Assembly: GCA_035578155.1 (NCBI GenBank) | Contig: JAPWDM010000022.1 | Coordinates: forward strand, 4,465,076-4,529,075 | Origin: Brachynemurus nebulosus | Lineage: Eukaryota; Arthropoda; Insecta; Neuroptera; Myrmeleontidae | Direction: 5' to 3' | DNA length: 64,000 nt | Part shown: positions 11,180 through 21,124 of the stretch, piece after piece | How the letters are laid out: each line of letters starts with the position of its first letter | Position numbering within the stretch: the first letter of the stretch is position 1 | Position numbers and translations under genes: made by a program | The notes under the pieces: generated by a model | What the model was told of the DNA's origin: nothing | Seen by the model: only the letters and a program-made list of their open reading frames with translations | Database searches by the model: none

Positions 11180-12655
11180 GTTTCCTTAAGTCAGATAACT
11201 TATTTTCGTTGTTTGAAATGTTAATTAAATTTCACGTTTAATATAAACTCTAGCTGTTCGGTGAACTTTTTTACCAAACATAAACATGTAAGCGTAAACA
11301 AAAAGTTTACATATTGTACATATCCTGGAAGACAGCAGCGCTTTCGTGAGTCAGTACAAATCAAAATATTCAAATTAATACAAAATTTTCAAAACAACTG
11401 TTGAAAGCATTATTGCATCCGAATGTAAAGTTTGGACCTTAAATAAGACGTGGAAATAAAACTACTTTCGACGAAAATGAATTTCTGAAAATGAAAAAAT
11501 ATGAAAAACAGCAACTTGTAGCCAATGTAAAACAAACCATTGTGTCGAGAGAGTCAAAAACGAAATATTCAAATGGCTTGGCCTTTTATAAGAACGAAAA
11601 TAGAGCGCTGGCCAAAGACGATTCTGGTCTAATCGTCGGCGTGGAAAGAAAAACAAGAGCGTTCTGAATTGAAACGGACAATCGGAGTTTAAACTATTTT
11701 GAGATATAGAGAGTAAATATCCACACTCTTAGTTTTTAATATATTTCGAGGGATTCCAATAAGTAATTTTTTTCTATTCTCGGAAACATATGCAACATTT
11801 TTGACTCAACGGGTGATTGCTTTCCAAAAGGTGCTTCGATAAAATTAAATTCTATTTTATTTTGCAAATTAGTGGTCTCTACAACGTAACGGTCACTACT
11901 ATAGATAAAATACTTATATTTTCAGACATTTATAAAATTATATTTTATGTAAGTGTGGAGTGAAACTAGTGGAAACGGCAATGTTCTCTTTGATTATTTT
12001 GACATGCCGACACTGATATATGTACATATGTACTAATACATATTGTGTATCCATATCTAATTACAGTTGGAGGAGTTTCTCAACTTGTTACGTTTCTCGA
12101 CGTATTTAAGTTGTTCTGTTTTATTACAAATAAATAATACAACAAAGTGATGACGAATAATTCATTTTAATGAGTAATGAGAACGAATAACAGAAACAAT
12201 AACAAATGAACAGCAACAATATATTAACAATAAATGTACAGCATTGTTTAATTAATAATACCAGGATACGTACATACATACACATATATGTACAATATTC
12301 TCTATACATGTATTTATATACTTCTATTATTATTATTCATTCAGATAGAATGTGAAACGGCTTCACAGTTGTCGAAAAAGTATACTTGAAAATGTTAAAA
12401 GAAAAGCGTAAACGAATCGCAAGAAAAGTTGGTGATAAACCTTAACGAGGGGTCCAAGCTTTAGCTTTCTAAAGATACTGGAAATTACGCATATGATGAC
12501 ACTCTTAATTTAAAAATTTTTTACATTAACCTTTTTATATCATGGTGGAACCGTTGAAAGAAATATTTCGTATGATTAATATCGTTCTTTTCAGAGTTTT
12601 TTGCATAGTAGGTTTCCATAGAGTAGTTAAACTCCTTTGACTAAGATAAGTGAAT
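11180..12655. other. AT-rich DNA, nothing recognised
   Basis: No gene recognised. The frames at 11462-11656 and 12124-12309 (minus) have no motif; the second is low-complexity, rich in Y, C, I and L. Confidence 0.4.
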
Positions 12656-13352
12656 CTGCCTAAGGCCCAACTAGGGTAGTGGGTGCCATGTTGTGTTTGC
12701 CCTTACACATACATTCCATAACTACAGTATTAGGCCAAGTTAGCTTTGCGTTTTAGAGTTGTACCAAAATGTTAAATTTTTAACTTTCCCCGAATTTCCA
12801 CAGTCCTTCTCCCCAAATGCAAAAGTGTTATATATTTTCTTGTAAGATTCTAAGAGCTCCATAAAACAATGCACGCAGCTCCCTAAAACAGAGAGTTCAG
12901 AAGAAAATATTTGCAAAAACTTTTAGATGATCTATAATAACACACAAAACACGATCTTGGACCAAGGTGACATTCGGCGTTGTAGCCGCCTTGATAAACT
13001 TGTTTAATAACAAAAAATGGCAACACCTTCCTGTCACTCTCAAGAAATGAACGTATGTGCGAATAAGGCTCATAAACAGAAGGTATTTCATGCTGGAAAG
13101 GTGTCACAAACTATCATAGATTAAGAAACACTACGACTGCTATCGCAAATAGGTGAACTGAAATGTAAAACCAGTTATCGTTGAATATTTATCGCAGTTA
13201 GGGAACAGTTTTGTTTATAGCTCATATCATGTTTTGTGTGTTATAAAGGTCATTTAGAAGTTTTTGCAAATATCTTCTTCTGAACTCCGCGTTTTGGGGA
13301 GCTTGAGGACTATGGAAAATCGGAAAAAATCTAAGTTAGCCCTTAGGCCGAT
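12656..13352. mobile_element. 0.7-kb inverted-repeat element
   Basis: Arms run inward from CTGCCTAAGGCCCAAC on the left and GTTAGCCCTTAGGCCG on the right. They include AGTTCAGAAGAA and ATTTGCAAAAACTT (12895-12925) against AAGTTTTTGCAAATATC and TTCTTCTGAACT (13258-13285), and TAACACACAAAACA/TGTTTTGTGTGTTATA. The central 250 bp is unpaired. Two overlapping minus-strand frames (12883-13107) lie across the left arm and centre and look like chance frames. Confidence 0.75.
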
Positions 13353-14187
13353 TAACCTATCTGGCTCGGAGGTCCTTTGTAAAAACCACATATCTGTACT
13401 TTTGTAAAATTTTCTTATATTGTCACATCGCAGGTGAAAATATAAGTTTTGTTACGCAACAGTATATTTATTATAAAGAAACTCTATATTGGGTATATAC
13501 ATAAGTATGATATTTTAACAATAGTTGTACTTTAATATCAATTTTAGATAACAAATGAACGTTATCCTATAAAATAACATGTAACAAATGAATGGCGTGT
13601 ATTCAGGATGATACAGGTGTACCTGCATATATACTCACATACGTATAGAAAACATACGTATTCACAAAGGTAGACACACAACACTAGAGACGGTAAAATG
13701 AAATCTACATCTGAAATGAATCGACCATGTAGTACACTAATTAGCCGTTGTTGTTAAGTCTCAGTATGAGATATGCTACCACCCAGTGTGTACCTATGCC
13801 ACACTGTTTCACTTACAACTACCCCCAAACACATACACCCCCATGGTATGCCCGTACCCTCTGGGGCGTTTTATGTTTTAAATCATAATATCTAATATCT
13901 GTTCATATGTTATGCTATGTTACGCTGTTCGAAAATACGGTAATTTGTACAGGTATAGCCGTATAGGTATGCAAGACATGCAAAGAGTTATTTGATGTTT
14001 TATTCGATGAAAAACCTTTTTAGAGTATATATGTATGTATGTCTAGATATTTAATCTATGTGCGTGTTTGATGGACCATTCCAATTTGATTTATTTGGAT
14101 CATACGTAAGTATGCAGATGAGGAACCCCTAGTGTGAATTATTTTGAACAAAATATTCAATTAGAATAAAATATTTTTATATTTTTA
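13353..14187. other. AT-rich DNA, nothing recognised
   Basis: No gene. ATGCTACCACCCA near 13771 repeats a motif also seen near 701, and CATACACCCCC-type sequence follows near 13831. Confidence 0.4.
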
Positions 14188-14300
14188 CTAGCGGTTACCC
14201 GCGGCTTCGCTGGTGTGAACTTCGTAATTTAGTAAAGGTAATTCGTAGTGGGTGGTTCACGAAAATTTTTGCCCGTATTTTCTTATCATAAGCTTTGATA
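14188..14300 (+). repeat. 5' fragment of a dispersed arthropod repeat
   Basis: ACTAGCGGTTACCCGCGGCT followed by TCGCTGGTG matches the start of a repeat common in insects (pattern CTAGCnnnnACCCGCGGCTTC). The same start is seen near 59095. The rest is too diverged to follow. Confidence 0.5.
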
Positions 14301-14594
14301 AGCTTTATTTATTGAGAATTACCTTTGGCTAGTTATCTAGGAAAACTGGAAATTTTCAAAACCTAATTTGTAATTTCTTCAAACATAGATATAACATAGA
14401 CTAAAAATCTAAAGTAAGCCTATCAAGGAGATGTCAACGAATTTGCTATTGAAGTAAAAAAAGTATGCTGACTTAAAATACTCAAATATTATATATTTTT
14501 AAAATAGCTAATATTTGTACACTTTACTCTAAATAAGTATCCTCCCTTATCCTATTGGAAAATTTAAATCAGTAGAAGAGCTAGGACAGTTCTA

Positions 14595-14666
14595 TGACAG
14601 TAAAACCCCAATTATCCGGACTACTTTTTGACGGTGTTAAGAACCGTGTAGTTTGGGGTCCTACTG
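14595..14666. mobile_element. Very short MITE, Tigger-like ends
   Basis: CAGTAAAACCCCAATTATCC at the left pairs loosely with GGGGTCCTACTG at the right, and TA stands outside both proposed ends. The left end strongly resembles Tigger/pogo termini. Only about 70 bp remain. The boundary is uncertain by a few bases. Confidence 0.45.
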
Positions 14667-14794
14667 TACCTCGTGTATGGATTGACCTTTGACCCGGCAC
14701 GTACCGAGTACATGTATCAAAATTTGTTGTTGACATCTAACCCCACACTCGCTCATACTGTTGGCCTTGAAATTCCTAAGACATAAGTCATCAC

Positions 14795-15481
14795 TAGAGT
14801 TGGGAGAACAGTGGTCCCAAACAGAATCGCCATATAAAATATTTTGAATTGGGGGGCTATAAATTTTATTAGAAGGCTGAGGATTTTCCCCTGGATTTGA
14901 TGACTAGCCTAAGGAAGCTTTAAAGAACAAATCAGTAAAAATTAAAAATTACCCATTTTTATAATATAATATATAATTTTAATTTTAAAAATAATTTAAA
15001 AAAATTAATGTTGAATAAATAAGTGGTCGACTGTAATACAAATTAATTTAAACGAATTCAAAACATTTATATTGTAAACAATATCTCTATTTCCGTTGTG
15101 ATTATTTTAATAATATGTACATGTCACCTTCTTTATACCTGCTTTAACGTAAACAAAATTGATTGTGTTAGTAGATTGTATCACTCTAGTAGGTCTCTCA
15201 CAAGACTGAACATGGTTTTGTTTTTGCATTAGAAAAATATAAAGATATGTATGTACATATAACAAGCATAATGATTCATAATATTGGCAATTAAAAAACA
15301 CAAACAGACACAAAATAACATTAACGATGTGGTATTAATAGTAAAACGTCGTAAAACTGATTTTTAAAAAGATTGATAATATTTTTACGTTTTATGGCAG
15401 CCCTCCAGTTCTATTAGTAGCCCCCCAGTACAAAATATTTTATATGGCGACTCTGTTAGGGACCTTTTGTTCCCATCTCTG
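14795..15481. mobile_element. Non-autonomous hAT element with perfect 8-bp TSD
   Basis: GTCATCAC directly precedes the element (14787-14794) and directly follows it (15482-15489), an exact 8-bp target-site duplication. The termini are TAGAGTTGGGA and TCCCATCTCTG, so the left terminal C has become T. TIRs extend inward about 100 bp, including TCGCCATATAAAATATTTTG and the GGGGGGCTA/TAGCCCCCC pair. The 687-bp body is AT-rich without a transposase motif. The frame at 15107-15313 (minus) falls inside and is not a gene. Confidence 0.9.
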
Positions 15482-15610
15482 GTCATCACCAACTACCAAA
15501 TTAATTCAAGTTAACCCATTATGCGTCATCACAATTTGTTCATCACGAATTGGTTTTGTGTTAACCCATTACCCGCCGGCACTAACGTAGTTTTTGAATC
15601 CAAACCTAAC

Positions 15611-15700
15611 GCATGCGCAGACTGAATTTTAGTACACGACGCATGCGCAGACTGAATTTTAGAACCCGACGCATGCGCAGACTGAATTTTAGGCTACAAA
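15611..15700. repeat. 30-bp tandem repeat, 3 copies
   Basis: The unit GCATGCGCAGACTGAATTTT plus about ten bases (AGTACACGAC, AGAACCCGAC, AGGCTACAAA) repeats at 15611, 15641 and 15671. The first 20 bases are identical in all three; divergence is confined to the last ten. The period is ten codons, so frames through it give a repeated RRLNF-type peptide, but nothing indicates translation. It lies just past the 3' end of the coding-like minus-strand frame ending at 15740. Confidence 0.9.
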
Positions 15701-15739
15701 TTGATAGATGGGGTACACTACCGCGTCAAAAATATGAGG

Positions 15740-16240
15740 TTACCCTAACTCGGAGGTGGTTTCTCTTAAAGCATCTAACTCTTCGATTAAAGCTTCACTA
15801 TCGTCAACGTTAAACAATATGTTTTTATTTTCCTGTAAACTTCGAATAATATTGAGTATTTTTTCACCAGTCTTTGAAGTCTCGTATAAACGTCATAATT
15901 CATCTATTAAAGTATTAGGATTATGCCAGTATTTTATTTTTTTCGATTGCCCATTAGCATTTCCCGAGCCGTTGTATTTGATACGCTTAGCAAGTAGTTC
16001 TTGGTCCGTTGAATTGACTGGACGTTTTATTGCTATTCGTTCTTTAGAATTCTCACCTTTATTTTGAGTTTCTTTGATTAATAAAATATCCAAAAGAGTT
16101 TGCAGAGCTGTAATTAACTTGGGAATGATAACAGTTCCGCTATCAGAAGTGGTTAAAACCCTGTTATTAGACTCATCGCTAGGTGTGTAAACATTATTTT
16201 GATTAATATTAATCGATTTGAGCGTTACTTTATGGTATTG
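15740..16240 (-). pseudogene. Coding-like relic of unknown protein (one in-frame stop)
   Basis: Read on the minus strand from about 16240 down to a TAA at 15740-15742, one frame gives about 165 residues broken only by a TGA near 15895. The TGA sits where CGA (Arg) would be natural: ...TLIDEL-stop-RLYETSKTG. Composition is unlike the surrounding chance frames, being rich in K, E, D, N, S and T. It includes a helical-looking stretch (VIIPKLITALQTLLDILL), a basic part with LAKRIKYN, and an acidic end (DDSEALIEELDALRETT). I do not recognise the family. A retroelement ORF1 or gag-like segment, another transposon protein, or an old host exon are all possible. No start codon or splice site can be assigned. 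Confidence 0.45.
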
Positions 16241-16638
16241 AATATTTGTAAATCATAAACAAAATATTTTTTACTTTGCAAAATACTACTTTTATTTTTG
16301 AAACTGTGACAATATTGTTTCGAATCGTTAGTTCATTTTCAAACAGAATAAAATTTATATTCAATATATGTGCTTATATACTAATTTTTATCTACCTATA
16401 CTTATGAAGAGGAGTGGTATATGGTGTGGAAGTAGAAGGGCGGGGGTAGTGGGAGAATACGAAAAATAACACTTGCTTTTCTTGTTATAAAATATAAATC
16501 ACTTAAATGACATTTATTATATTATCTTTCAGCATGTTTAACCCTATAATCATACGTACACGTCAAAACGAACTTCTCTACCTGCTCCAATACTACGACT
16601 TGTTGTTACTTGTTTGCCGTGAGATTTCTGTTATCTAA
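16241..16638. other. AT-rich DNA, nothing recognised
   Basis: No bounded feature between the coding-like relic and the Harbinger-like element. A GGGCGGGGGTAGTGGG patch lies at 16439-16454. Confidence 0.4.
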
Positions 16639-16807
16639 GCCCGGCTGCACACCTAGCAGATACGACACAGCAGATACGACATGAGAGACACAGATATTTG
16701 TCTTAAGACATGGCATCTGCACACCTAGGAAACATTTGTCTTAAGACACGAGAGATACGACATGAACGACACTACAACAAGTGGAATTTTTCAAGTCAGT
16801 GTTAATC

Positions 16808-16984
16808 ATGAGCTCATCAAGTGAGGAAGATACTATCGAAATGTACTGGTATTTAAGAAATAAAAAAAGGAAAAGGAGGGAGTATTTATTCCTATTCCTC
16901 CATGAAAGTCATGAGTAGTTTGTTAAAATGATAAGTCTTGATGATCTAGATGTGCCTTGTTCAACCTCATCCTTGTTCAAATAA
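16808..16984 (+). pseudogene. Deleted Harbinger-type transposase remnant
   Basis: ATG at 16808 opens a 36-residue frame starting MSSSSEEDTIEMYWYLRNKK, followed by a basic KRKRREYLF stretch and stopped by TAG at 16916. Acidic start, hydrophobic helix and arginine-rich stretch is how many Harbinger transposases begin. In the same frame past the stop, FVKMISLDDLDVPCSTSS continues to TAA at 16982-16984, overlapped by AATAAAA, a likely polyadenylation signal. I infer a large internal deletion that joined the two ends of the original gene. No DDE catalytic region remains. The family call rests on the N-terminus and the TIR setting. Confidence 0.55.
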
Positions 16985-17189
16985 TAAAATAGTTTATATC
17001 AAAAACATTGTGTTTTATTCTCCGGCAAATGGGGTATTCATCCGTAATTTAAAAAAAACTGTGACCTATAGAGGTCGATCAACAAATTCCTGAACCAGCG
17101 GCATTTCAATAAAGACACCACAGAACCTTTCCTTCAATTAATAAAATTATTAAAGAGAATTTCTGATAATGTACACACTATTTGAATTA

Positions 17190-17547
17190 CCATTCCTTTC
17201 AAATGTATACGTATAATATAATTTTTAAATTTATCTTACATGTCGTTCGACACGAGCGACATGTAAGATAAATTTAAAAATTATATTATACACTGAGAGA
17301 AAAATGGCAACTTAAAATTAAATACGATCATTATTGTTTCAATAATGTACAACTTAAAAAAATGTATTGAAAAAATAGGGAACTGTGTAGGAAATCAATA
17401 TTATTAAACTTTTAAAATAAAGCTGTTTTTCATTAAAACAATAAATTTCAACCTTACTAGACTTTCGTTAATGTTTTACATTGAATCAATATGGTTTTTA
17501 TTAATATTGTTTTTTCTCTGGGTGTACATTTGAAAGAAATGGTAAAT
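17190..17547. repeat. Long palindrome interrupted by a MITE
   Basis: The core 17211-17291 is a perfect inverted repeat with 35-bp arms (GTATAATATAATTTTTAAAT and on to ACATGTCG) around the 11-base loop TTCGACACGAG. Beyond it, TACCATTCCTTTCAAATG on the left pairs with CATTTGAAAGAAATGGTA at about 17528-17545. That is possible only after removing the TA-flanked MITE at 17291-17524. Original arms were therefore about 60 bp. Confidence 0.85.
17291..17524. mobile_element. TA-flanked MITE, CACTGAGAGAAAAA ends
   Basis: Termini CACTGAGAGAAAAA and TTTTTTCTCTGGGTG, with TA on both sides (17289-17290 and 17525-17526). Excising it with one TA restores the right arm of the surrounding palindrome, which independently confirms both boundaries. 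At 234 bp it has no coding capacity. It is the youngest layer in a three-layer nest. Confidence 0.85.
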
Positions 17548-17953
17548 TTTCTCCAAAAATATTTTTTTAATGTAATATTAGATGCATTACGACAATTTTA
17601 AATACTTTTTGAAAAACTGTCAAATACCGTATTCAAATACTGTGTATTACCAAGGAGGTAAGTCCAAAAACGTTCCAAAAAATGTATCATTTACAATTAA
17701 TTTTGTTAATAACGTTAAAAATTACCCATTTTTATGCAATTATGCCCTAAAACAGTATTGTAAAAGTAATATCACAAATTTGACATGAAAAACTACTGCT
17801 AGCAAATTGAAAAGTTCCCCTTGTTGTAGTGTTTTTCATGTCGTATCTCTCGTGTCTTATCTCCTAGGTGTGCAGATGCCATGTCTTAAGACAAATGTCT
17901 GTGTCTCTCATGTCGTATCTGCTGTGTCTTATCTCCTAGGTGTGCAGCCGGGC

Positions 17954-18022
17954 TTAGATGAGATCCGCCAGTGCCCAATATTTGGAAATTCGCTATGTTA
18001 TGCAGATGCTGCGATAGGGGTA
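17954..18022. repeat. Solo fragment homologous to the 44.7-46.6 kb satellite edge
   Basis: TTAGATGAGATCCGCCAGTG, then a CCCAATATTTGGAAATTCGC block and a TATGTTATGCAGATGCTGCG block match 46592-46660 with only a few differences. In the other copy this directly continues the last unit of the ~120-bp satellite. Here it abuts the right end of the Harbinger-like element. It marks either an insertion target or a recombination breakpoint. Confidence 0.75.
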
Positions 18023-19843
18023 CTGTGTTTTTCAGAGAGTTTAAAACACGCCTACAGCCCACCTCCTCAAATAAATCTTGAGGCTGAAATTCTGTATATG
18101 GCAGCGGTTTGCAAATTGCGGGGCGCAATGTTCACCAGGGGGCGCAGGCTAATTGCAAATACCGTCGTCGTTTTGATAAAACCATGATTTTAAGAATAAG
18201 CGCTCAAACATAATTACCAAATAATGAACATTTTATATTAAGGAATTGCATGTGTCTTTTTTACCAAAAAAACACTATTTTTTCGATTTTTTTTTACAAT
18301 ATAAGAAAATATAAATTATTTCAACCTTTGGTGTATTATTATATATTATTTTGAGACACCATTTTCTTTTTTACGAAAGTTTGCCTAAAAATTTTACATT
18401 ATTATTAATAATAATCATTGTAGCCAATGTAATTTTACCTACCTTTTTTGTTTCGCTGTGAGTAACGAGGGGCAAAAGTTCCAGCCAAGATATGAAAAAA
18501 TTGATTGAAAAACTAAATTGATTAAAATAGTTAGTGCTGCAGCATCTTGTAATTTTTGTTTTATTTTCTAGTAGAGACAATAATGGTATTTCTTTTTAAA
18601 AATGTCAGCATTTAAATTTCCTTAGGTATTTAGTCTATTAACTGGCCTGTACGCAACTGTAACAGAAGACCTTCTACAGAATGGAGGCGAGGTAGTCCTT
18701 TCAAAGAATTCCACAGTGGATCCTTTTACTCGAACCATGTTAACTCTTGGTTCCGGATATCAGTAATGAAAATTAGAATACACGTTAACTTTAAAACAAA
18801 AAAAAACAAAAAAAAAAACAAATGAGATTTACATATACTTCTAATAATTTCTTTAAATAAAATCAATATTCTTCTGGTAAGAATTTTGATTTGAAGAAAC
18901 TTTTGATCACGCACATATTAGAAGTATGCATAACACCTGTATATAGATACTTACATTCCATGCCAAATACTAAACATTACAATTATTTGTATGTACACAC
19001 ATTACACATTACACCACTTATACTTCGTACAGTACCTAAATATTCATTTTACAAAATAATATGTACACACATGTAATAATATTATATAATATTTGTTATT
19101 ATTAGTTAGAGAACACTTAATGTAATTTTACATGCAATACATGTCGGAGTTTATCTGATTCCTGTATCAATAATAAAATGTAAATATGGTTTTTGAATGT
19201 GTATTTGCATGAATGAATAACACAGGAATACGTACAGGATTCGTAAGTACGTACACAGGACTCTGAATGTGTATATTATAATATTATTCTACAATATTCA
19301 ACCAAACCTAACATTATTTTATTTATTCAAATACTCAAACAATCTATATAGAAAATTATATTATGAAACTATGTAATTTTAATTTAAAATCGTTTAAAGG
19401 TTTATTCACACGTGATTATGTTATAAACATAATCGTGAATATTGTGATTTATTATACAATTCAAAAAGTTTAAACGCACGCCAATAACTTGCAGAATTTA
19501 TTCTTTTATTTCAATGTAAAATGGTAATTGATACATTTGGTAAGTAAAATCGTCCATGATTTATTATTTTTAATCTTTTTCAGTTTAAGTACTCCATCCA
19601 TATAAGAACCCGTATGAGACTGAGTACAACTTAAATATACCTACATTCCGTGTTATAAAGTGTGCTTTTCAGAAACATTTGTTTCAACCGAAACAAATTG
19701 TATTACAATGATACAGCTGATTTCAAGTTCCCGTATTTATTTTTGAAAATCCTGTTGAATAATTTAACGTTTTAAATTTTTCTTTATTATTCAAATGGGA
19801 AAAGTACTACCGTTCGACAAATTGATATTTGCCCATTCTACTG
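18023..19843. other. AT-rich DNA, nothing recognised
   Basis: No gene. A short GC-rich patch, GGGGCGCAATGTTCACCAGG, lies near 18120. A (CAAAA)-type run at 18794-18821 is simple sequence. The frames at 17807-18187 and 17886-18128 (minus) straddle the Harbinger right TIR and are spurious. Confidence 0.4.
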
Positions 19844-19978
19844 TAAAAGCCGGTCCAGACGCAACGTCTTATCTGAACGATAAAACGTTCATGCAAGTCG
19901 TTCAACAAAACGTACAAAAATTAGTGTGTCCACACGTCTCCAACTTATCGTTCAAATTTCAGTTTCACGACGTTTGTC

Positions 19979-20197
19979 ATGGAGGAAACACTTCTTTGGG
20001 CACTGTATGGTGTTTGCATTTTAATAGAAAATAAAAGAAAAAATTGAAGATTAAGATGGTCGAGGAAATGGCTCTTAAAAAGACATGAATTTTCTCATGT
20101 CAAGCTATTACGTGAACTTCGTAATGAAGCAGATGATTGGCGTAACTACCTAAGAATGGACACTGAAAGTTACCGCAATTTTATTAAAATCTTTTAG
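19979..20197 (+). pseudogene. PIF/Harbinger transposase N-terminal relic
   Basis: ATG at 19979 gives MEETLLWALYGVCILIENKR, then an in-frame TGA at 20045-20047. The same frame continues RLRWSRKWLLKRHEFSHVKL, LRELRNEADDWRNYLRMD and TESYRNFIKIF to TAG at 20195-20197. The (R)KW-LL-R-EF...LLREL...F/YLRM pattern is the conserved N-terminal region of Harbinger transposases, upstream of the DDE nuclease domain. The DDE part is missing, because the element was internally deleted. The single nonsense codon suggests fairly recent decay. If intact it would cut and paste the element in the nucleus with its MADF/Myb-like partner. Confidence 0.85.
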
Positions 20198-20247
20198 TGG
20201 ATTTAAATATTTTAGCCCGTTCTTTTTTGTAAACGATTCGTAAATAA

Positions 20248-20424
20248 TTAATTTCTTTTCACTGTCTCCTTGTTAGCCGTTTCATTAATGTCTTCATATG
20301 CTTGTGACTTTTTATTCCGGTCACTGTACTCTGGGCTTTTAACTTGCCACAAGCAAGGAAAACTTCTATAAAGTTCAATAAATTCACACAAAAATTGACA
20401 GGAGCGTTGACGAAAATCAGACAT
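20248..20424 (-). pseudogene. MADF-domain protein relic of the Harbinger element
   Basis: A minus-strand ATG at 20424 opens a 58-codon frame ending TAA at 20248-20250. Residues about 10-46 include FLCEFIELYRSFPCLWQVK followed by SPEYSDRNKKSQAYEDI. This is the first part of a MADF domain (Adf-1-type Myb/SANT-like DNA-binding fold): L-I-E-L-Y, P-x-LW, S-P-E-Y, N-K, A-Y/W-x-x-I. Such proteins are the second gene of PIF/Harbinger elements and help transposase reach the nucleus and bind the ends. It converges on the transposase relic across about 50 bp. The frame is intact but cut short, since a whole MADF domain is about 80-90 residues. Confidence 0.82.
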
Positions 20425-20866
20425 TATAAAATAAAATAAAAATTATAAAATAAAAAACAAAATTAATACAAAAAATGTTTAAATTTTTATTTTTTAAAAT
20501 TTTAAATTTTTAAAATAACGGACACAAAGCAACAGAATACCACGATATTATGTATAAAAATACTACAAACGTTTCGATAAAACGAAGGTCTGTCCAGACA
20601 CACCAACTTGTCGTTCCAATTTTCATAAAATGATGCCTCGCAGCTCAAACTTTCAACTTATCGTACAACCTCATTTCCGTTATGCAAGACGTACGTTTTG
20701 CGGTCCACACGCTACGTTTTATCTGAACGACTTGTCGATTCAGACAAGTCGTTCAGATAAGACGTTGCGTCTGGACCGGCTTTAATTGTCAAAAGACAAG
20801 CGTGTTTTAACTGCTTTTTTGAGTATGGGAACCAGACTCTGCGCACGCACAATAAAACACACAATA

Positions 20867-21124
20867 GTATATTGTGCAATAAGGGCGGAAAGTTATTAAT
20901 TGTCCACGAGAGCGAAGTTGAGCGCACCTATTACTTTAAAAGATACTTAATAAAAAATATTGATAATAAAAAGTATGAATATCTCGTAATAAAAAATAGT
21001 ATCTGCAACTTGTGTGGTATTGTCAATTGCCCACTCGAGCGAATGAGCGCACTCACTTCGATTGTGCGTTCAACTTCACTTTCGTGGACAATTAATAACT
21101 TTCCGCTATTATTGCACAATACAC
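20867..21124. mobile_element. Palindromic MITE (~258 bp)
   Basis: GTATATTGTGCAATAAGG pairs with the right end CTATTATTGCACAATACAC. GGAAAGTTATTAATTGTCCA (20886 on) and GAAGTTGAGCGCAC have mirrored copies TGGACAATTAATAACTTTCC and GTGCGTTCAACTTC. The 110-bp centre is unpaired. The frames 20872-21129 and 20931-21119 are the two strands of this palindrome, which explains why both read through. Confidence 0.88.

Larger units (their letters stand above)
16639..17953. mobile_element. PIF/Harbinger-like element, nested insertions inside
   Basis: Long TIRs start GCCCGGCTGCACACCTAG and end CTAGGTGTGCAGCCGGGC. They run inward about 150 bp through AGATACGACA, GAGACACAGA, TTGTCTTAAGACA and ACACTACAACAAG, all mirrored on the right. 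The flanking trinucleotides are TAA (left) and TTA (right), close to the TWA target of this superfamily but not identical. Subterminal AGATACGACA repeats are conspicuous. A deleted transposase-like frame lies at 16808-16984. The right half holds a palindrome that was itself split by a TA-flanked MITE. Confidence 0.75.
19847..20782. mobile_element. PIF/Harbinger element with two protein relics
   Basis: Termini AAGCCGGTCCAGACGC and GCGTCTGGACCGGCTT are perfect complements. TAA flanks both sides (19844-19846 and 20783-20785), the TWA duplication of PIF/Harbinger. TIRs continue through AACGTCTTATCTGAACGA. The right subterminal region holds a hairpin with arms ATCTGAACGACTTGTC and GACAAGTCGTTCAGAT around 20722-20759. 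Inside are a plus-strand transposase N-terminal relic and a convergent minus-strand MADF relic, the two-gene arrangement known for this superfamily. At 936 bp the catalytic part is deleted. Confidence 0.92.

Noticed and set aside
12883..13107. Two overlapping minus-strand frames
   Set aside because: They fall in an inverted-repeat element and match no family.
17807..18187. 126-residue frame
   Set aside because: It reads through the right TIR of the Harbinger-like element and the satellite fragment. Its SHVVSxVSYLLGVQ repeat is the translated subterminal repeat.
19795..20034. 79-residue frame over the Harbinger left end
   Set aside because: It is out of frame with the transposase relic and consists of translated TIR sequence.
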